The notes beneath the pieces were generated by a model, which did no database searches, was not told where the DNA came from, and was given only the letters and a program-made list of their open reading frames with translations. A stretch of DNA of 64,000 nt. Source: CAILZL01 sp963748005 (GTDB lineage Bacteria > Pseudomonadota > Gammaproteobacteria > Steroidobacterales > Steroidobacteraceae). Location of the stretch: contig CAVVHH010000002.1 of the NCBI GenBank assembly GCA_963748005.1, positions 3,534,001 to 3,598,000 of the forward strand. The letters run 5' to 3'. Every line of letters starts with the position of its first letter. The first letter of the stretch is position 1. Position numbers and translations under genes: made by a program. This document shows positions 15,419 to 24,444 of this stretch, piece after piece.

Positions 15419-16360
15419 TGGGCTGCTTGCAAGCGCATGAGCGATGAGCTGACAACCGCCGAACAAGAATTGATTGAGACGCTCCCGGGTCCGCCGGAGT
15501 TGGCGGAGATTCGCGCGTCAAACGTTTGGATTGTGGAGTGGCTTCCGGCGAATGAAACCACAACCGGGCGATCGCTTCACGATTGGATGAAGGAGCGGCG
15601 CCAAGGATGGTCCGGGTATTTCTCCTGTCGAAGCAAGAACGACGTCATCGCTGCAATTGAGAAGGCAACAGAATGGGCTCAGCGCTCCGAGTTGCGCCCG
15701 GTGCTCCACTTGGAGTCCCACGGCGGTGACGCGGGGCTCGAAGGACCGGACGGAAGCGGCGGCACCGATCTGCTGGCCTGGGATGAGTTGACCGAGCCTT
15801 TGCAGGAGTTGAATCGCGCGACGCGGTGCAACTTGGTAGTGGTTGTCGCCGCTTGTACCGGATTTGCCGGGATTCAGGCGCTGCGCCGCGGCCCTCGCGC
15901 CCCTGCTGTCGCATTGGTGGGGCCTGATGCACCTGTGATGCCGGCCAATCTGCTCTCGGGGGCCAAGGAGTTTTACAGACGCTGGCTCGGCGAGCAGCCA
16001 AGACTGGCTGACATCGCCGAAAGCGCTTCTCGCGAAGCTGGCACGGTTACTTTTGAGTGGGAGTCCTTTGCCATCCTAGCCTACGATGCTTTAGTTAGAT
16101 GTCTCATTAAGTCAATGCGCCCCGCTGAGCGGCTTAAGCGCACGGAGAGAATCCGACAGCGCATGCTCACCGAGACCGGCTTGCAGGAGTCAGAAGTCGA
16201 GGCCCGTTTAGCCGTCATGCCGCCTCTTCCTCCGTGGCAGGAGTTGCAACAGACTTGGGATGAGATGTTCATGATCGACCTTGATCCGACCAATAGGGCA
16301 CGGTTCGGGCTAGATCTGAGAAGCATCGTGAATCGGATTAGTGCGGGCCGCATTCAGTAG
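15419..16360 (+). CDS. caspase-like cysteine peptidase, gene split by the intron
   Basis: The downstream exon encodes 313 residues. The first three codons (ATG GCG GGC) lie at 13526-13534, and removal of the intron joins them in frame to TGG GCT GCT, giving 316 residues. The central region fits a caspase/CHAT-like peptidase: a hydrophobic strand ending in the His motif PVLHLESHGG, then the Asp/Trp segment LLAWDELTEPLQELN, then LVVVVAACTGF with the candidate catalytic Cys. C-terminal helices follow. Without splicing, ATG 15437 is a possible start. It overlaps the preceding small gene. Many caspase-like proteins act in prokaryotic abortive defence; that role here is inference. Confidence 0.6.
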   Translation, partial: WAACKRMSDELTTAEQELIETLPGPPELAEIRASNVWIVEWLPANETTTGRSLHDWMKERRQGWSGYFSCRSKNDVIAAIEKATEWAQRSELRPVLHLESHGGDAGLEGPDGSGGTDLLAWDELTEPLQELNRATRCNLVVVVAACTGFAGIQALRRGPRAPAVALVGPDAPVMPANLLSGAKEFYRRWLGEQPRLADIAESASREAGTVTFEWESFAILAYDALVRCLIKSMRPAERLKRTERIRQRMLTETGLQESEVEARLAVMPPLPPWQELQQTWDEMFMIDLDPTNRARFGLDLRSIVNRISAGRIQ

Positions 16361-16805
16361 CACACGATGCAGCCGCCCAACAACGCGCTGAACTGTGAAG
16401 GCAAGCGGAATCGTCGCCGTACTGGATGCCCCCTTTCGCGGAATGACGGCAATCAGAATTTCTGACGCCCCCAACGCTTCTTCCAACGTCCCGCACACCG
16501 TCAACCGCTGTTCCGACAGAAACCCCATCTCCCTAGCGCCTACTTAACCTGCCGCTGCAATTCGCAGATTGTCACTTTAGTTTCATCACGCTCACAGCGA
16601 TTGAGTAAATCCTTTATGGCACTAATGTCGGTAGCATCGATTAACGGTACGCGATTCGTGTCTGGTAAGAAAGGCGGGTTGTACGCCGGTACTTTTCAGT
16701 CATCAACCCATCAGGTCGACACAATGGTCACGCGGCACAGGTTACCTATGGGAACTCTGGAACCGGAATCACCATAGATCAGGTTTCATTGCGCAGACGT
16801 TCAAT
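16361..16805. other. intergenic stretch holding a decayed gene end
   Basis: Apart from the SulP/STAS remnant listed separately, these 445 bases hold no supported gene. The part from 16680 to 16805 shows stop codons in all frames and no recognised motif. No toxin gene is present downstream of the Phd-type antitoxin, where it would be expected. Confidence 0.55.
16420..16665 (-). pseudogene. remnant of a SulP sulfate transporter STAS domain
   Basis: Minus-strand translation gives RVPLIDATDISAIKDLLNRC, the typical STAS-domain motif of SulP permeases, ending at a stop near 16542. The expected continuation, MGFLSEQRLTVCGTLEEAL, appears in another frame starting at 16528. A frameshift plus the absence of the membrane domain upstream marks it as a decayed fragment. 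Confidence 0.6.
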
Positions 16806-17027
16806 CTAGGCATTCGAGTTGTGACCCCACATGCCCTTGCCACTGCCCCTTAAATCGCGCAGTGATAGCCCGGGTTTCCTCGTGGTCACTTGCTCTACGG
16901 AAACCATCGCCGCATAAGGTTTGCCTCCGTTGGTGACTACAATGGTATGCCCGTGATTGGCCTGCTCCAGCAGTGCCGAAAGATTTTTGCGCGCGTCCTT
17001 GATGTCAATGGTTCGAAAGGATGGCAT
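16806..17027 (-). CDS. Phd/YefM-type antitoxin (orphan)
   Basis: This 73-residue protein has the Phd/YefM fold: IDIKDARKNLSALLEQANHGHTIVVTNGGKPYAAMVSVEQV, the DNA-binding N-terminal domain, then the toxin-binding tail ending LRGSGKGMWG, usual for antitoxins of PIN toxins. GGAGATAA just before ATG 17027 supports this start over an upstream ATG at 17087. No toxin gene follows on this strand; the 120 bases downstream hold no frame. It is therefore an orphan, possibly left after loss of its partner, or acting in trans. Confidence 0.8.
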   Translation of the reverse strand: MPSFRTIDIKDARKNLSALLEQANHGHTIVVTNGGKPYAAMVSVEQVTTRKPGLSLRDLRGSGKGMWGHNSNA

Positions 17028-17215
17028 GGGGTTATCTCCTCGATGCTCAGTCACACAGTACAGATCGCACAGCCGGGTAATAAGCACGCTACCTAGTGTG
17101 ATCGGATTCGGTCGCTGCGCTTGTCAAAACCACGTGCCAGCGGCGACGAGCGACTGCTCGGCGATTGTTTTCCGGGCACATTACTCGGCTTGTTCGCCGG
17201 CCGGTGATGCCAAAC

Positions 17216-17752
17216 TCAAATCGACGTCGTTACCGCGCTCGCAGGCTGCTCATTCAACAGCCAGAGCAAGCCCCGCAGCAAATCGTCCGGGGTAGGCGGG
17301 CAGCCGCGTATGACTAGGTCGACGGGCACCGCCTTGCTGACGGCGCCGATGCAGGCATAACTCCCTTCGAATACACCGCAGCCGGCGGCACAGTCGCCCA
17401 CTGCAACCACCCACTTGGGCGAGGGTGTGGCGACATAGGTGCGCTGCAAGGCTTCGGCCATGTTCCTGGTCACTGGGCCGGTGACCAGCAGCAGATCGGC
17501 ATGACGTGGCGATGCAACGAAGCGAATGCCAAAGCGTTCCAGGTCGTAGAAAGCATTGTTGAGCGCGTGAATTTCCAGTTCGCAGCCATTGCACGAGCCG
17601 GCATCGACTGCGCGTATCGACAAGCTGCGTCCCAGACGACGTGTGACGACGCCCCGCAAGGTTTCGCCCAGGCTTTCCAGTCCGGCCGCATCCGGTGCTC
17701 TGCTTTCGGTCAGCGGCCGTGAAAATAAGTTCTTGAGTAACAGGCGGCGCAT
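17216..17752 (-). CDS. hyfI: hydrogenase-4-like small subunit (NuoB/HyfI family)
   Basis: This 178-residue small subunit of a membrane-bound complex I-like/hydrogenase-4-like enzyme keeps the N2-type [4Fe-4S] ligands: GSCNGCELE at about 53, GDCAAGCG near 118 and RGCPPTPDDLL near 149. It would sit next to the large subunit and take the last electron position in the cytoplasmic arm. It is the last gene of the hyfB-C-E-F-G-I row, 19 bases after hyfG. The gene symbol reflects family position, not proven hydrogenase activity. Confidence 0.88.
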   Translation of the reverse strand: MRRLLLKNLFSRPLTESRAPDAAGLESLGETLRGVVTRRLGRSLSIRAVDAGSCNGCELEIHALNNAFYDLERFGIRFVASPRHADLLLVTGPVTRNMAEALQRTYVATPSPKWVVAVGDCAAGCGVFEGSYACIGAVSKAVPVDLVIRGCPPTPDDLLRGLLWLLNEQPASAVTTSI

Positions 17753-17771
17753 GGGGGTTTACTTGCGACAG

Positions 17772-19292
17772 TCAGAGATCGTGTCCGGAGTAAGAACAGT
17801 TGAAGGACTTATTGCACAGTGGAAAATCGGCCACGATATTGCCTTCGATGGCTGCTTCCAGCAGAGGCCACTGAAACCAGGAAGGATCGCGCAAGTGACA
17901 GCGTTCGATGCGCAGATTGGTATCGAGACGCACATAGGCCAGAACATCGCCACGAAAGCCTTCAATGGCTGCAGTGCTTTCCACCGTCGCTGCGGGCGGA
18001 GAGACATGCGTATAAAACGGTCCCAAGGGCAATGCATCCAGCAGATGTTGCACCAGGCCCAGGCTCGATTCGACTTCCGCGATGCGTATCCGCACGCGCG
18101 CATCGACATCGCCATCGCGATACACCGGCACTTCAAGCGGCAGTGCATCGTAAGGCGCATAACTCAGGTGCTTGCGCGTATCGAACTCGCGGCCGGAGGC
18201 ACGGCCGACGAAACCGCCGCAGGCATATTCGGCGACCAGCGATGGACTGACGTAACCGGTGCCTACCATGCGATCTTGCAAGGACGCAGTGTTGTCGTAA
18301 AGCTCAACCAGTTCGGGAAACTTGTTGCGAATCGTCGCCAGCAGCAGCCGGATGGCCTGGTGGCCTGCCTCGGACATATCGGCACTGACGCCACCTGGCA
18401 CGATGCGATCCATCATCAGGCGATGGCCAAATGCGCTCATCGCCGCACGCAATGTGTGTTCGCGCAGAATGGTGCACTCGGCATGCATCAGTGAAAACGC
18501 GGCATCGTTACAGACCGCGCCGATGTCGCCCAGGTGATTGGCCAGTCGTTCCAGCTCGGCCATGATGGCGCGTAGATACACGGCGCGCGGCGGTGCATCG
18601 GTGCCGGTGGCATGCTCCACGGCACGAGCAAAGGCCCAGGCATAAGCCACGGTGCTGTCGCCGGACACGCGTCCTGCCAGGCGTGCTGCGGCAGTGAGAT
18701 CCTTGCCCGCCATGAGTGAGTCGATTCCCTTGTGCACGTAACCCAGGCGTTCTTCCAGGCGCACCACGGTTTCGCCATGCGCGGTGAAACGAAAATGTCC
18801 GGGTTCGATAATGCCCGCATGCACCGGGCCCACCGGTATCTGATGCAGATTCGGTCCCTCTGCGGTCAAGAATTTTTGGGTATAGGGTTGAGCCGGTCCC
18901 GGTGCTGCCGCCAGCGGTGCGCTCAATTCCCAACGGCCGTGATCCAGCCACGGCCGCCGATCCGGCAGATTCACTACTTCGATGCCGTACAGATCCTGTA
19001 TCGCCCGTTCAAGTCGCAGCGCGGGTGGATGCGCGGCGGCGAGCGAGGGAATCCGATTGTCCATTACCGCCAGGGAGAAGACTGCAACTTCATGAGTGTT
19101 GTCTTGCTGAGTGTTGACTTGAAGTACTGCGGCATGCACGGAGCCGTGATCACCCCATAAACCCAGCAACGCCAAACTTTGGTTGCGCAGCATCTCGCCC
19201 AGGGCATACCAATATTCTGCAGACACCACCCGTCTGGACCAACCCCGATGTCTGGTCACTGTGCTGCCTTCGTTACTGAGGAGATTAATCAC
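17772..19292 (-). CDS. hyfG: hydrogenase-4-like large subunit lacking NiFe cysteines
   Basis: This is a fusion of a NuoC-like 30 kDa domain (residues 1 to about 150) and a NuoD-like 49 kDa domain (HQIPVGPVHAGIIEPGHFRF onward). In true NiFe hydrogenases an RxCGxC motif and a DPCxxC motif bind the metal. Here the first position reads RLAGRVSGDSTVAYAWAF (about residue 203) and the C-terminus FPLCNKSFNCSYSGHDL, so the ligands are gone. The protein probably serves a proton- or sodium-translocating oxidoreductase with another electron partner. GTG 19292, preceded by GGGAG, starts six bases after the hyfF stop; an ATG at 19334 would overlap hyfF. Confidence 0.85.
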   Translation of the reverse strand: MINLLSNEGSTVTRHRGWSRRVVSAEYWYALGEMLRNQSLALLGLWGDHGSVHAAVLQVNTQQDNTHEVAVFSLAVMDNRIPSLAAAHPPALRLERAIQDLYGIEVVNLPDRRPWLDHGRWELSAPLAAAPGPAQPYTQKFLTAEGPNLHQIPVGPVHAGIIEPGHFRFTAHGETVVRLEERLGYVHKGIDSLMAGKDLTAAARLAGRVSGDSTVAYAWAFARAVEHATGTDAPPRAVYLRAIMAELERLANHLGDIGAVCNDAAFSLMHAECTILREHTLRAAMSAFGHRLMMDRIVPGGVSADMSEAGHQAIRLLLATIRNKFPELVELYDNTASLQDRMVGTGYVSPSLVAEYACGGFVGRASGREFDTRKHLSYAPYDALPLEVPVYRDGDVDARVRIRIAEVESSLGLVQHLLDALPLGPFYTHVSPPAATVESTAAIEGFRGDVLAYVRLDTNLRIERCHLRDPSWFQWPLLEAAIEGNIVADFPLCNKSFNCSYSGHDL

Positions 19293-19297
19293 GCGTA

Positions 19298-20755
19298 CTA
19301 TTCTCCCAGTAAGGCTGCTACATTGCGAAACCACAGTACGATGGTTTCCGGCAGGAACAGGCCGGCAATCAGCACCAGCGTCAGATGCAGGATCATCGGC
19401 GCCAGGCGAAACGCGCTGAGCGTATGACGTTTGTCGGTCTCGCCAAATACCAGGCCATGCGTGCGCAACATGATGGCGGCAAATGCCACCAGCAGTCCGA
19501 ATGCCAGGGGCACGGCCAGCCAGGGTGAGCGGGCGAAGCTACTGGTCACGATCAAAAACTCACTGGTAAACACGCCGAATGGGGGCAGTCCCACAATGGC
19601 CACGACCGAGATCAGCAACAACCAGCCCAATAGCGGTTGACTGCGAGTCAAGCCACGAATGTCGGCAATGCGTTGCGTACCTTCCAGCTGCGTCACATAA
19701 CCCACACCAAAGAAGATGGCGGATTTGGTCAGGCTGTGCATGGCCATATGCAGCAGGCCGGCAAAATTCGCCAGCGGTCCGCCGAGACCGAAGGCAAAAG
19801 TGATGATGCCCATGTGTTCGATGGATGAATAAGCAAACATGCGTTTGATGTCGCGGCGTCGATAAATCATGAAGCCGGCGAAGATCAGCGACACCAGGCC
19901 CAGCGTTACCATCAGCGGGCCCGGCGACAACACGCCGGGGTTACCCGACATGATCAACTTGAAACGCAGCAGGGCAAACAAAGCGACATTTAGCAGTAAG
20001 CCCGACAACACCGCCGAAATCGGCGTGGGGCCTTCGGCATGCGCATCCGGCAGCCAGGCATGCATGGGCGCCAGGCCCACCTTGGTGCCGTAGCCCAGCA
20101 ACAAGAACACGAATGCCAGATTCAGCAGAGCTGGATCGAATGTGGCGGAATTTGCGACCAAACGATCCCAAGCCATCGCCGGCAAACCCTCACCGAGGTG
20201 CGACTGCGCCGCCAGATACACCAGGATGGTGCCGAACAGGGCGAGTGCGATGCCCACCGAGCCCAGAATGAAATATTTCCAGGCCGCCTCCAGCGCGGCG
20301 TGCGTGCGGTAAATGCCGACCATCGATACGGTGGTGAGCGTGGATACCTCGACGGCAACCCACATCAAGCCGATGTTGTTGGCCAGCAGCGCCAGATTCA
20401 TCGCGCCCATCAGCAATTGATACATCGCGTGATAAAAGCGCAGGTATTTGTGGGTCAAGCGTCCCGATTCGATTTCGTGCGCGAGATAACCGGCGCTGAA
20501 GATACTGGTGGTGAAGCCTACCAGCGTGTTGATGACCAGGAACACCGTGTTGAGGTCGTCCACCGCCAGATACACACCGCCTGCTGGACGCTGCACATAC
20601 AGCATCAGGGTGGCGAGCAGGGTGACGCCGCAGAACAATGTGTTGAGCACGGCCGGCAGGCGATATCCGGGCATCAATGCAAACAACAGCGCGCCGATCG
20701 CGGGCACCACCAGTAAGGCCAGCATGGCCAGTGTGGAGATGGCGGGTGGGCTCAT
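19298..20755 (-). CDS. hyfF: hydrogenase-4-like membrane subunit HyfF (NuoN/M-like)
   Basis: This 485-residue antiporter-like subunit of the complex has about 14 membrane segments. It contains the family core MWVAVEVSTLTTVSMVGIYR, with the membrane Glu of the proton channel, KYFILGSVGIALALFG, KVGLAPMHAWLPDAHAEGPT with its Lys and His, and FAYSSIEHMGIITFAFGLGG. Its start overlaps hyfE by four bases and its stop lies five bases before hyfG. Confidence 0.93.
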   Translation of the reverse strand: MSPPAISTLAMLALLVVPAIGALLFALMPGYRLPAVLNTLFCGVTLLATLMLYVQRPAGGVYLAVDDLNTVFLVINTLVGFTTSIFSAGYLAHEIESGRLTHKYLRFYHAMYQLLMGAMNLALLANNIGLMWVAVEVSTLTTVSMVGIYRTHAALEAAWKYFILGSVGIALALFGTILVYLAAQSHLGEGLPAMAWDRLVANSATFDPALLNLAFVFLLLGYGTKVGLAPMHAWLPDAHAEGPTPISAVLSGLLLNVALFALLRFKLIMSGNPGVLSPGPLMVTLGLVSLIFAGFMIYRRRDIKRMFAYSSIEHMGIITFAFGLGGPLANFAGLLHMAMHSLTKSAIFFGVGYVTQLEGTQRIADIRGLTRSQPLLGWLLLISVVAIVGLPPFGVFTSEFLIVTSSFARSPWLAVPLAFGLLVAFAAIMLRTHGLVFGETDKRHTLSAFRLAPMILHLTLVLIAGLFLPETIVLWFRNVAALLGE

Positions 20756-21414
20756 TGTTGTTCCCCGCGCGACATATCCAGTGCTTGCAGGTCCACGGTG
20801 TCGAAACGCTCTCGAATGCGGAACAGGAAGATGCCGATCACGATGAAGGCGATGAGAATGGAGAATGCCACGCTGATCTCAACCACCAGCGGCATGCCTT
20901 TCGCACCGGTAGCCGCCAGCACCAGGCCATTCTCCAGCGACATGAAACCCACTACCTGACTGACCGCGTTGCGGCGACTGACCATCATCAACATACCAAG
21001 CAATACCACCGACAAGGCGAATGCCAGATCTTCGCGGCCGATGGACGAGGCGGCGGTGGTCACCGGCAGCATCACCACGATCGATAGCGCGACCAGGCCT
21101 ATACCCAACAACATGGTGAAGCCAATGCTGCCCACCGGTTCGATGGAACGATGGATGCCCAGTCGTTGCACAATGCGATGCAACGCCCAGGGGATCATGA
21201 TCGCTTTGAAAGTGAGCGCAATGATGGCGGTGATGTACAGATGCGGCGCCGCTTGCGTGAAAGCCTGCCAGCCCACGGCCAGCGATAGCACGAAGGCATG
21301 CAATGCAAACACATTCAATAATGCGAACATGCGGTCCTGATACAGCAGCATGAAGCTCACCAGTACCAGCGAGCCGGCCAGCAGGTGTGCGATGTCGAAG
21401 TACAAGCCGGTCAC
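20752..21414 (-). CDS. hyfE: hydrogenase-4-like membrane subunit HyfE
   Basis: This 220-residue membrane protein with six to seven hydrophobic segments is related to HyfE, which combines a NuoK-like core (SQVVGFMSLENGLVLAAT with its conserved Glu) with extra helices. It has overlapping ATGA junctions with hyfC upstream and hyfF downstream, so it is in one tightly coupled operon. Confidence 0.9.
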   Translation of the reverse strand: MTGLYFDIAHLLAGSLVLVSFMLLYQDRMFALLNVFALHAFVLSLAVGWQAFTQAAPHLYITAIIALTFKAIMIPWALHRIVQRLGIHRSIEPVGSIGFTMLLGIGLVALSIVVMLPVTTAASSIGREDLAFALSVVLLGMLMMVSRRNAVSQVVGFMSLENGLVLAATGAKGMPLVVEISVAFSILIAFIVIGIFLFRIRERFDTVDLQALDMSRGEQQ

Positions 21415-22382
21415 TTGGTCACCCGCGAAACAAACAGCAGCAGCGCGCCCAACAGACCCAGCATGAGTGCCATGCCAAGGAACTGCGGCACGCGAAATAC
21501 ACGCATCTTGGCGATCGACGCTTCGAATAAACCGAGCACGAAGGCTAGTGCCAGCAGTTTGAGTACAAAACTGACGATGCCGGCTGCCAGATCGACAGGC
21601 ACGCTGCCGGCAGTGGCAATCCCCATCGGCAGGAACACGCAGGCGAGAATCGACAGATACGCCACCAACTTGACTGCTGCAGCGAGCTCAATCATCAACA
21701 AATGCCGACCCGAATATTCCAGCACCATGGCTTCATGCACCATGGTGAGTTCCAGATGTGTGGCGGGATTGTCAATGGGAATGCGTGCGTTTTCGGCGAG
21801 CGCCACCATGACCAGTGCGATCACTGCCATGGCCAGTGAAACCCGCAAGCCCACATCCGGTCCGCTCATGAAGGCTGATACACCGGACAGCTGACTGGTG
21901 CCGGCCAGCAACGCCACAATAAACACCACCATCAACATGGCTGGCTCGGCCAGTGCGGCGATCATCACTTCGCGGCTGGCGCCGATACCCCCGAAGCTGG
22001 TGCCGGCATCGAGCCCCGCCAGCGCCAACGCGGCGCGCGCGGTGCCGAGCAACGCTACGATCGCAATGAAATCGCCTGACCAGCTGAACAACAATTGCGT
22101 AGCGAAGGTTGGCACCAACGCAGCGGCCACCCAGGTAGCGGCGAACACTACATACGGATAGGCGCGGAACAATGGTGAAGTGCTGTCGGCGACAATGATT
22201 TCCTTGCGCGCCAGACGCATGAGGTCGCGATAGGGTTGCCATACGGATGCGCCGATGCGTCGCTGCACGCGCGCCTTGGTCTTGCGCGTGATACCCACAA
22301 GCAGTGGCGCCAGTAAGACCACCAGGAACATCTGCAACAATTGCAGCGGCAACGAACTGAGCAGTGTTGCGTCTAGCGCCAT
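21411..22382 (-). CDS. hyfC: hydrogenase-4-like membrane subunit HyfC (NuoH-like)
   Basis: This 323-residue NuoH/HyfC-type subunit anchors the cytoplasmic arm. Markers are GITRKTKARVQRRIGASVWQPYRDLMRLARKE near the N-terminus, AENARIPIDNPATHLELTMV, then EAMVLEYSGRHL. About eight membrane segments are visible. ATG 22382 gives the family N-terminus and overlaps the end of hyfB by 10 bases; a longer frame to 22484 is not needed. Confidence 0.93.
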   Translation of the reverse strand: MALDATLLSSLPLQLLQMFLVVLLAPLLVGITRKTKARVQRRIGASVWQPYRDLMRLARKEIIVADSTSPLFRAYPYVVFAATWVAAALVPTFATQLLFSWSGDFIAIVALLGTARAALALAGLDAGTSFGGIGASREVMIAALAEPAMLMVVFIVALLAGTSQLSGVSAFMSGPDVGLRVSLAMAVIALVMVALAENARIPIDNPATHLELTMVHEAMVLEYSGRHLLMIELAAAVKLVAYLSILACVFLPMGIATAGSVPVDLAAGIVSFVLKLLALAFVLGLFEASIAKMRVFRVPQFLGMALMLGLLGALLLFVSRVTK

Positions 22383-24397
22383 GCGGTTACTACCGTCAGC
22401 AAAATCAACAACGCGACGAACACCATCAGCAGATAGCGGCGTATGGTGAGAAATTGCAATTGATTCAATTTGTCCGCCAGCCATAACACGGCATTGGCCA
22501 ACGGCAGATAGACGTAATGCCAGGGCAGGTCATACCAATGGGTGTCGATACGCGCCGTTCGCTGTTCGCCGGGAGCGGGCATGTCCACTTGTTCGCTGGC
22601 GTGAAACAAGCTGGCGCCGAACACGCGTTTGATGGGTTGTGCAAAACTTTGCGCGCTGTACTGCGTAGCCGGTTGCGGATCGGGAAAGCCACAGTCCCAG
22701 GTGGGGCCGCGCCGCAATGCGCCGGACGCAAAAAAGCGCAGCACCAGTGCGGCCAGCGTTGCCGCCATTAGCAGGAAGATCAGAATCGTCAGCCCGTTGT
22801 ACGAACTTGCCGAGGTGGGCAGCGGTAGTAGCGAACCCCAGGGTGCATTGCCGGCAATCGGCATCGTAGTCCCCAGTAATTGCTGTACGACATATTGCAG
22901 TGGTTCGATGGCCAGCACCGGCAGTGCGCCGAGCAGGACACAAGACAACGCCGCTATCGCCATTGCGGAGCTGGAAAAAAAATCCGTTTCTTGCGCGTCG
23001 CGAGCGGCACTACTACGCGCACGACCCAGGAAGGTGATACCAAACAGGCGCACCACCACACCGGCCGCCAGCGCTGCGGCGAGGGCGAATGCCGCGCCAG
23101 CCGCTGGCACAATCATTTTCAATAACCAACCCGGCAAAGCGGGGCTGGCCAATACCGATTGGAACAACAACCACTCGGATACAAAGCCGTTAAACGGTGG
23201 CAGGGCAGCGATGGCCAGGGAACCCACCAACATGGCGGCCATGGTCTTGGGCATGCGCCGCGCCAGTCCGCCATACGCATCCAGTTGGCGTTCGCCGGTG
23301 GTGGCCACTACCGCGCCGGCGCCCATAAACAGCAGGCTTTTCATGAAGGCATGGTTGACCGCATGCAATAAGGCGGTGGTTAACGCCAGCGCAGCGGCGG
23401 CAGCCAATCCTGATGCTTGAAACGCCAGCGCCAGGCCGAGTGAAGCAAAGATCACGCCGATATTTTCGATCGTGCTGAAAGCGAGCGAGCGTTTAATGTC
23501 GGTTTCGAACATGGCGGCCAGCACTGCGTACACTGCCGTTACTGCACCCAGTACGATGAGGGCCGCGCCCAGCCATGCGCCAGCAGCGCCGGGAACCGCC
23601 AAGTCGAATGCGAAACGCATGAAGCCGTAGATCGCCACTTTGGTCATCACGCCGCTCATCAATGCCGAGACATGTGAAGGCGCGGCGGGATGTGCCAGCG
23701 GCAACCAGGCATGCAAGGGAAACAGCCCGGCTTTGGAGCCGGTACCGGCCAGTGCCAATAGCAAGCTGAATGCTGCGGTGACTGCCGGTAAGTGAGCCGC
23801 ACGAATCTGCTCGAAACTGTAACCACCGGCTGAACCAGCCAGCATGCCGAACAGCAGTAACAGACAGAGCGTGCCGGCAAAGGCCATGACCAGATAGACG
23901 AAACCGGCATGACGGTTACTGGCGTCGCGATCCTGGCTCACCACCAGTGCCCAGGACGCCAATGACATGAATTCCCAACCGACCAGGAACGAGAAGGCAT
24001 CGTTGGCCATTAATATCAGATTCATTCCCGCCAGGAAGGCGGCGTAAAACGGCAGCACGCGTTGCGGTTCGTGTTCATGACTGCCATAGCCCACGGCGTA
24101 CCAGCTCACCAAGGCAATGACGGCATTGATCAGTGCGGCGAATGTTGCGCTCAATGCGTCCCAGCCCAACAAGGTGTGGCCCAGTGGCAAGCCGATGGGC
24201 AGTTGTACAAGTAGCGGTGTTGCTGACGTCAACAAAGCTGCGAGTGCGCAAGTGGCAAGAGCGGCGCACAGTCCGCAACAGGTCAGATAAAACCCGCGAA
24301 TCGCCGCCGTCCGCTTCAGCCACGACGCTGAAACACTTAACAGCAATAGCAGACCGATACCGCAGACTGCCCATTGATTTAACGACCAGCCATTCAT
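22373..24397 (-). CDS. hyfB: hydrogenase-4-like membrane subunit HyfB (NuoL-like)
   Basis: This 674-residue antiporter-like subunit is the first gene of the operon. It has about 16 membrane segments, with FLVGWEFMSLASWALV (channel Glu), SKAGLFPLHAWLPLAHPAAPSHVSALMSGVMTK, and AFSTIENIGVIFASLGLAL, the family's proton-path signatures. The long C-terminal part ends in a membrane helix, as in HyfB/NuoL. An XRE-type regulator lies 47 bases upstream in the same direction and may control the operon. Confidence 0.93.
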   Translation of the reverse strand: MNGWSLNQWAVCGIGLLLLLSVSASWLKRTAAIRGFYLTCCGLCAALATCALAALLTSATPLLVQLPIGLPLGHTLLGWDALSATFAALINAVIALVSWYAVGYGSHEHEPQRVLPFYAAFLAGMNLILMANDAFSFLVGWEFMSLASWALVVSQDRDASNRHAGFVYLVMAFAGTLCLLLLFGMLAGSAGGYSFEQIRAAHLPAVTAAFSLLLALAGTGSKAGLFPLHAWLPLAHPAAPSHVSALMSGVMTKVAIYGFMRFAFDLAVPGAAGAWLGAALIVLGAVTAVYAVLAAMFETDIKRSLAFSTIENIGVIFASLGLALAFQASGLAAAAALALTTALLHAVNHAFMKSLLFMGAGAVVATTGERQLDAYGGLARRMPKTMAAMLVGSLAIAALPPFNGFVSEWLLFQSVLASPALPGWLLKMIVPAAGAAFALAAALAAGVVVRLFGITFLGRARSSAARDAQETDFFSSSAMAIAALSCVLLGALPVLAIEPLQYVVQQLLGTTMPIAGNAPWGSLLPLPTSASSYNGLTILIFLLMAATLAALVLRFFASGALRRGPTWDCGFPDPQPATQYSAQSFAQPIKRVFGASLFHASEQVDMPAPGEQRTARIDTHWYDLPWHYVYLPLANAVLWLADKLNQLQFLTIRRYLLMVFVALLILLTVVTAWR

Positions 24398-24444
24398 TTG
24401 AGGGGATATCTCGCGCCTGCCGCTTATGTGGAGTTCAGGGGTGG

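Noticed and set aside
16310..16528. 72-codon minus-strand frame as a standalone gene
   Set aside because: It is the frameshifted end of a STAS domain and starts in the middle of that fold.
20039..20716. 225-codon plus-strand frame across hyfF
   Set aside because: It is antisense to a membrane protein gene with clear family motifs and is Gln/His-rich.
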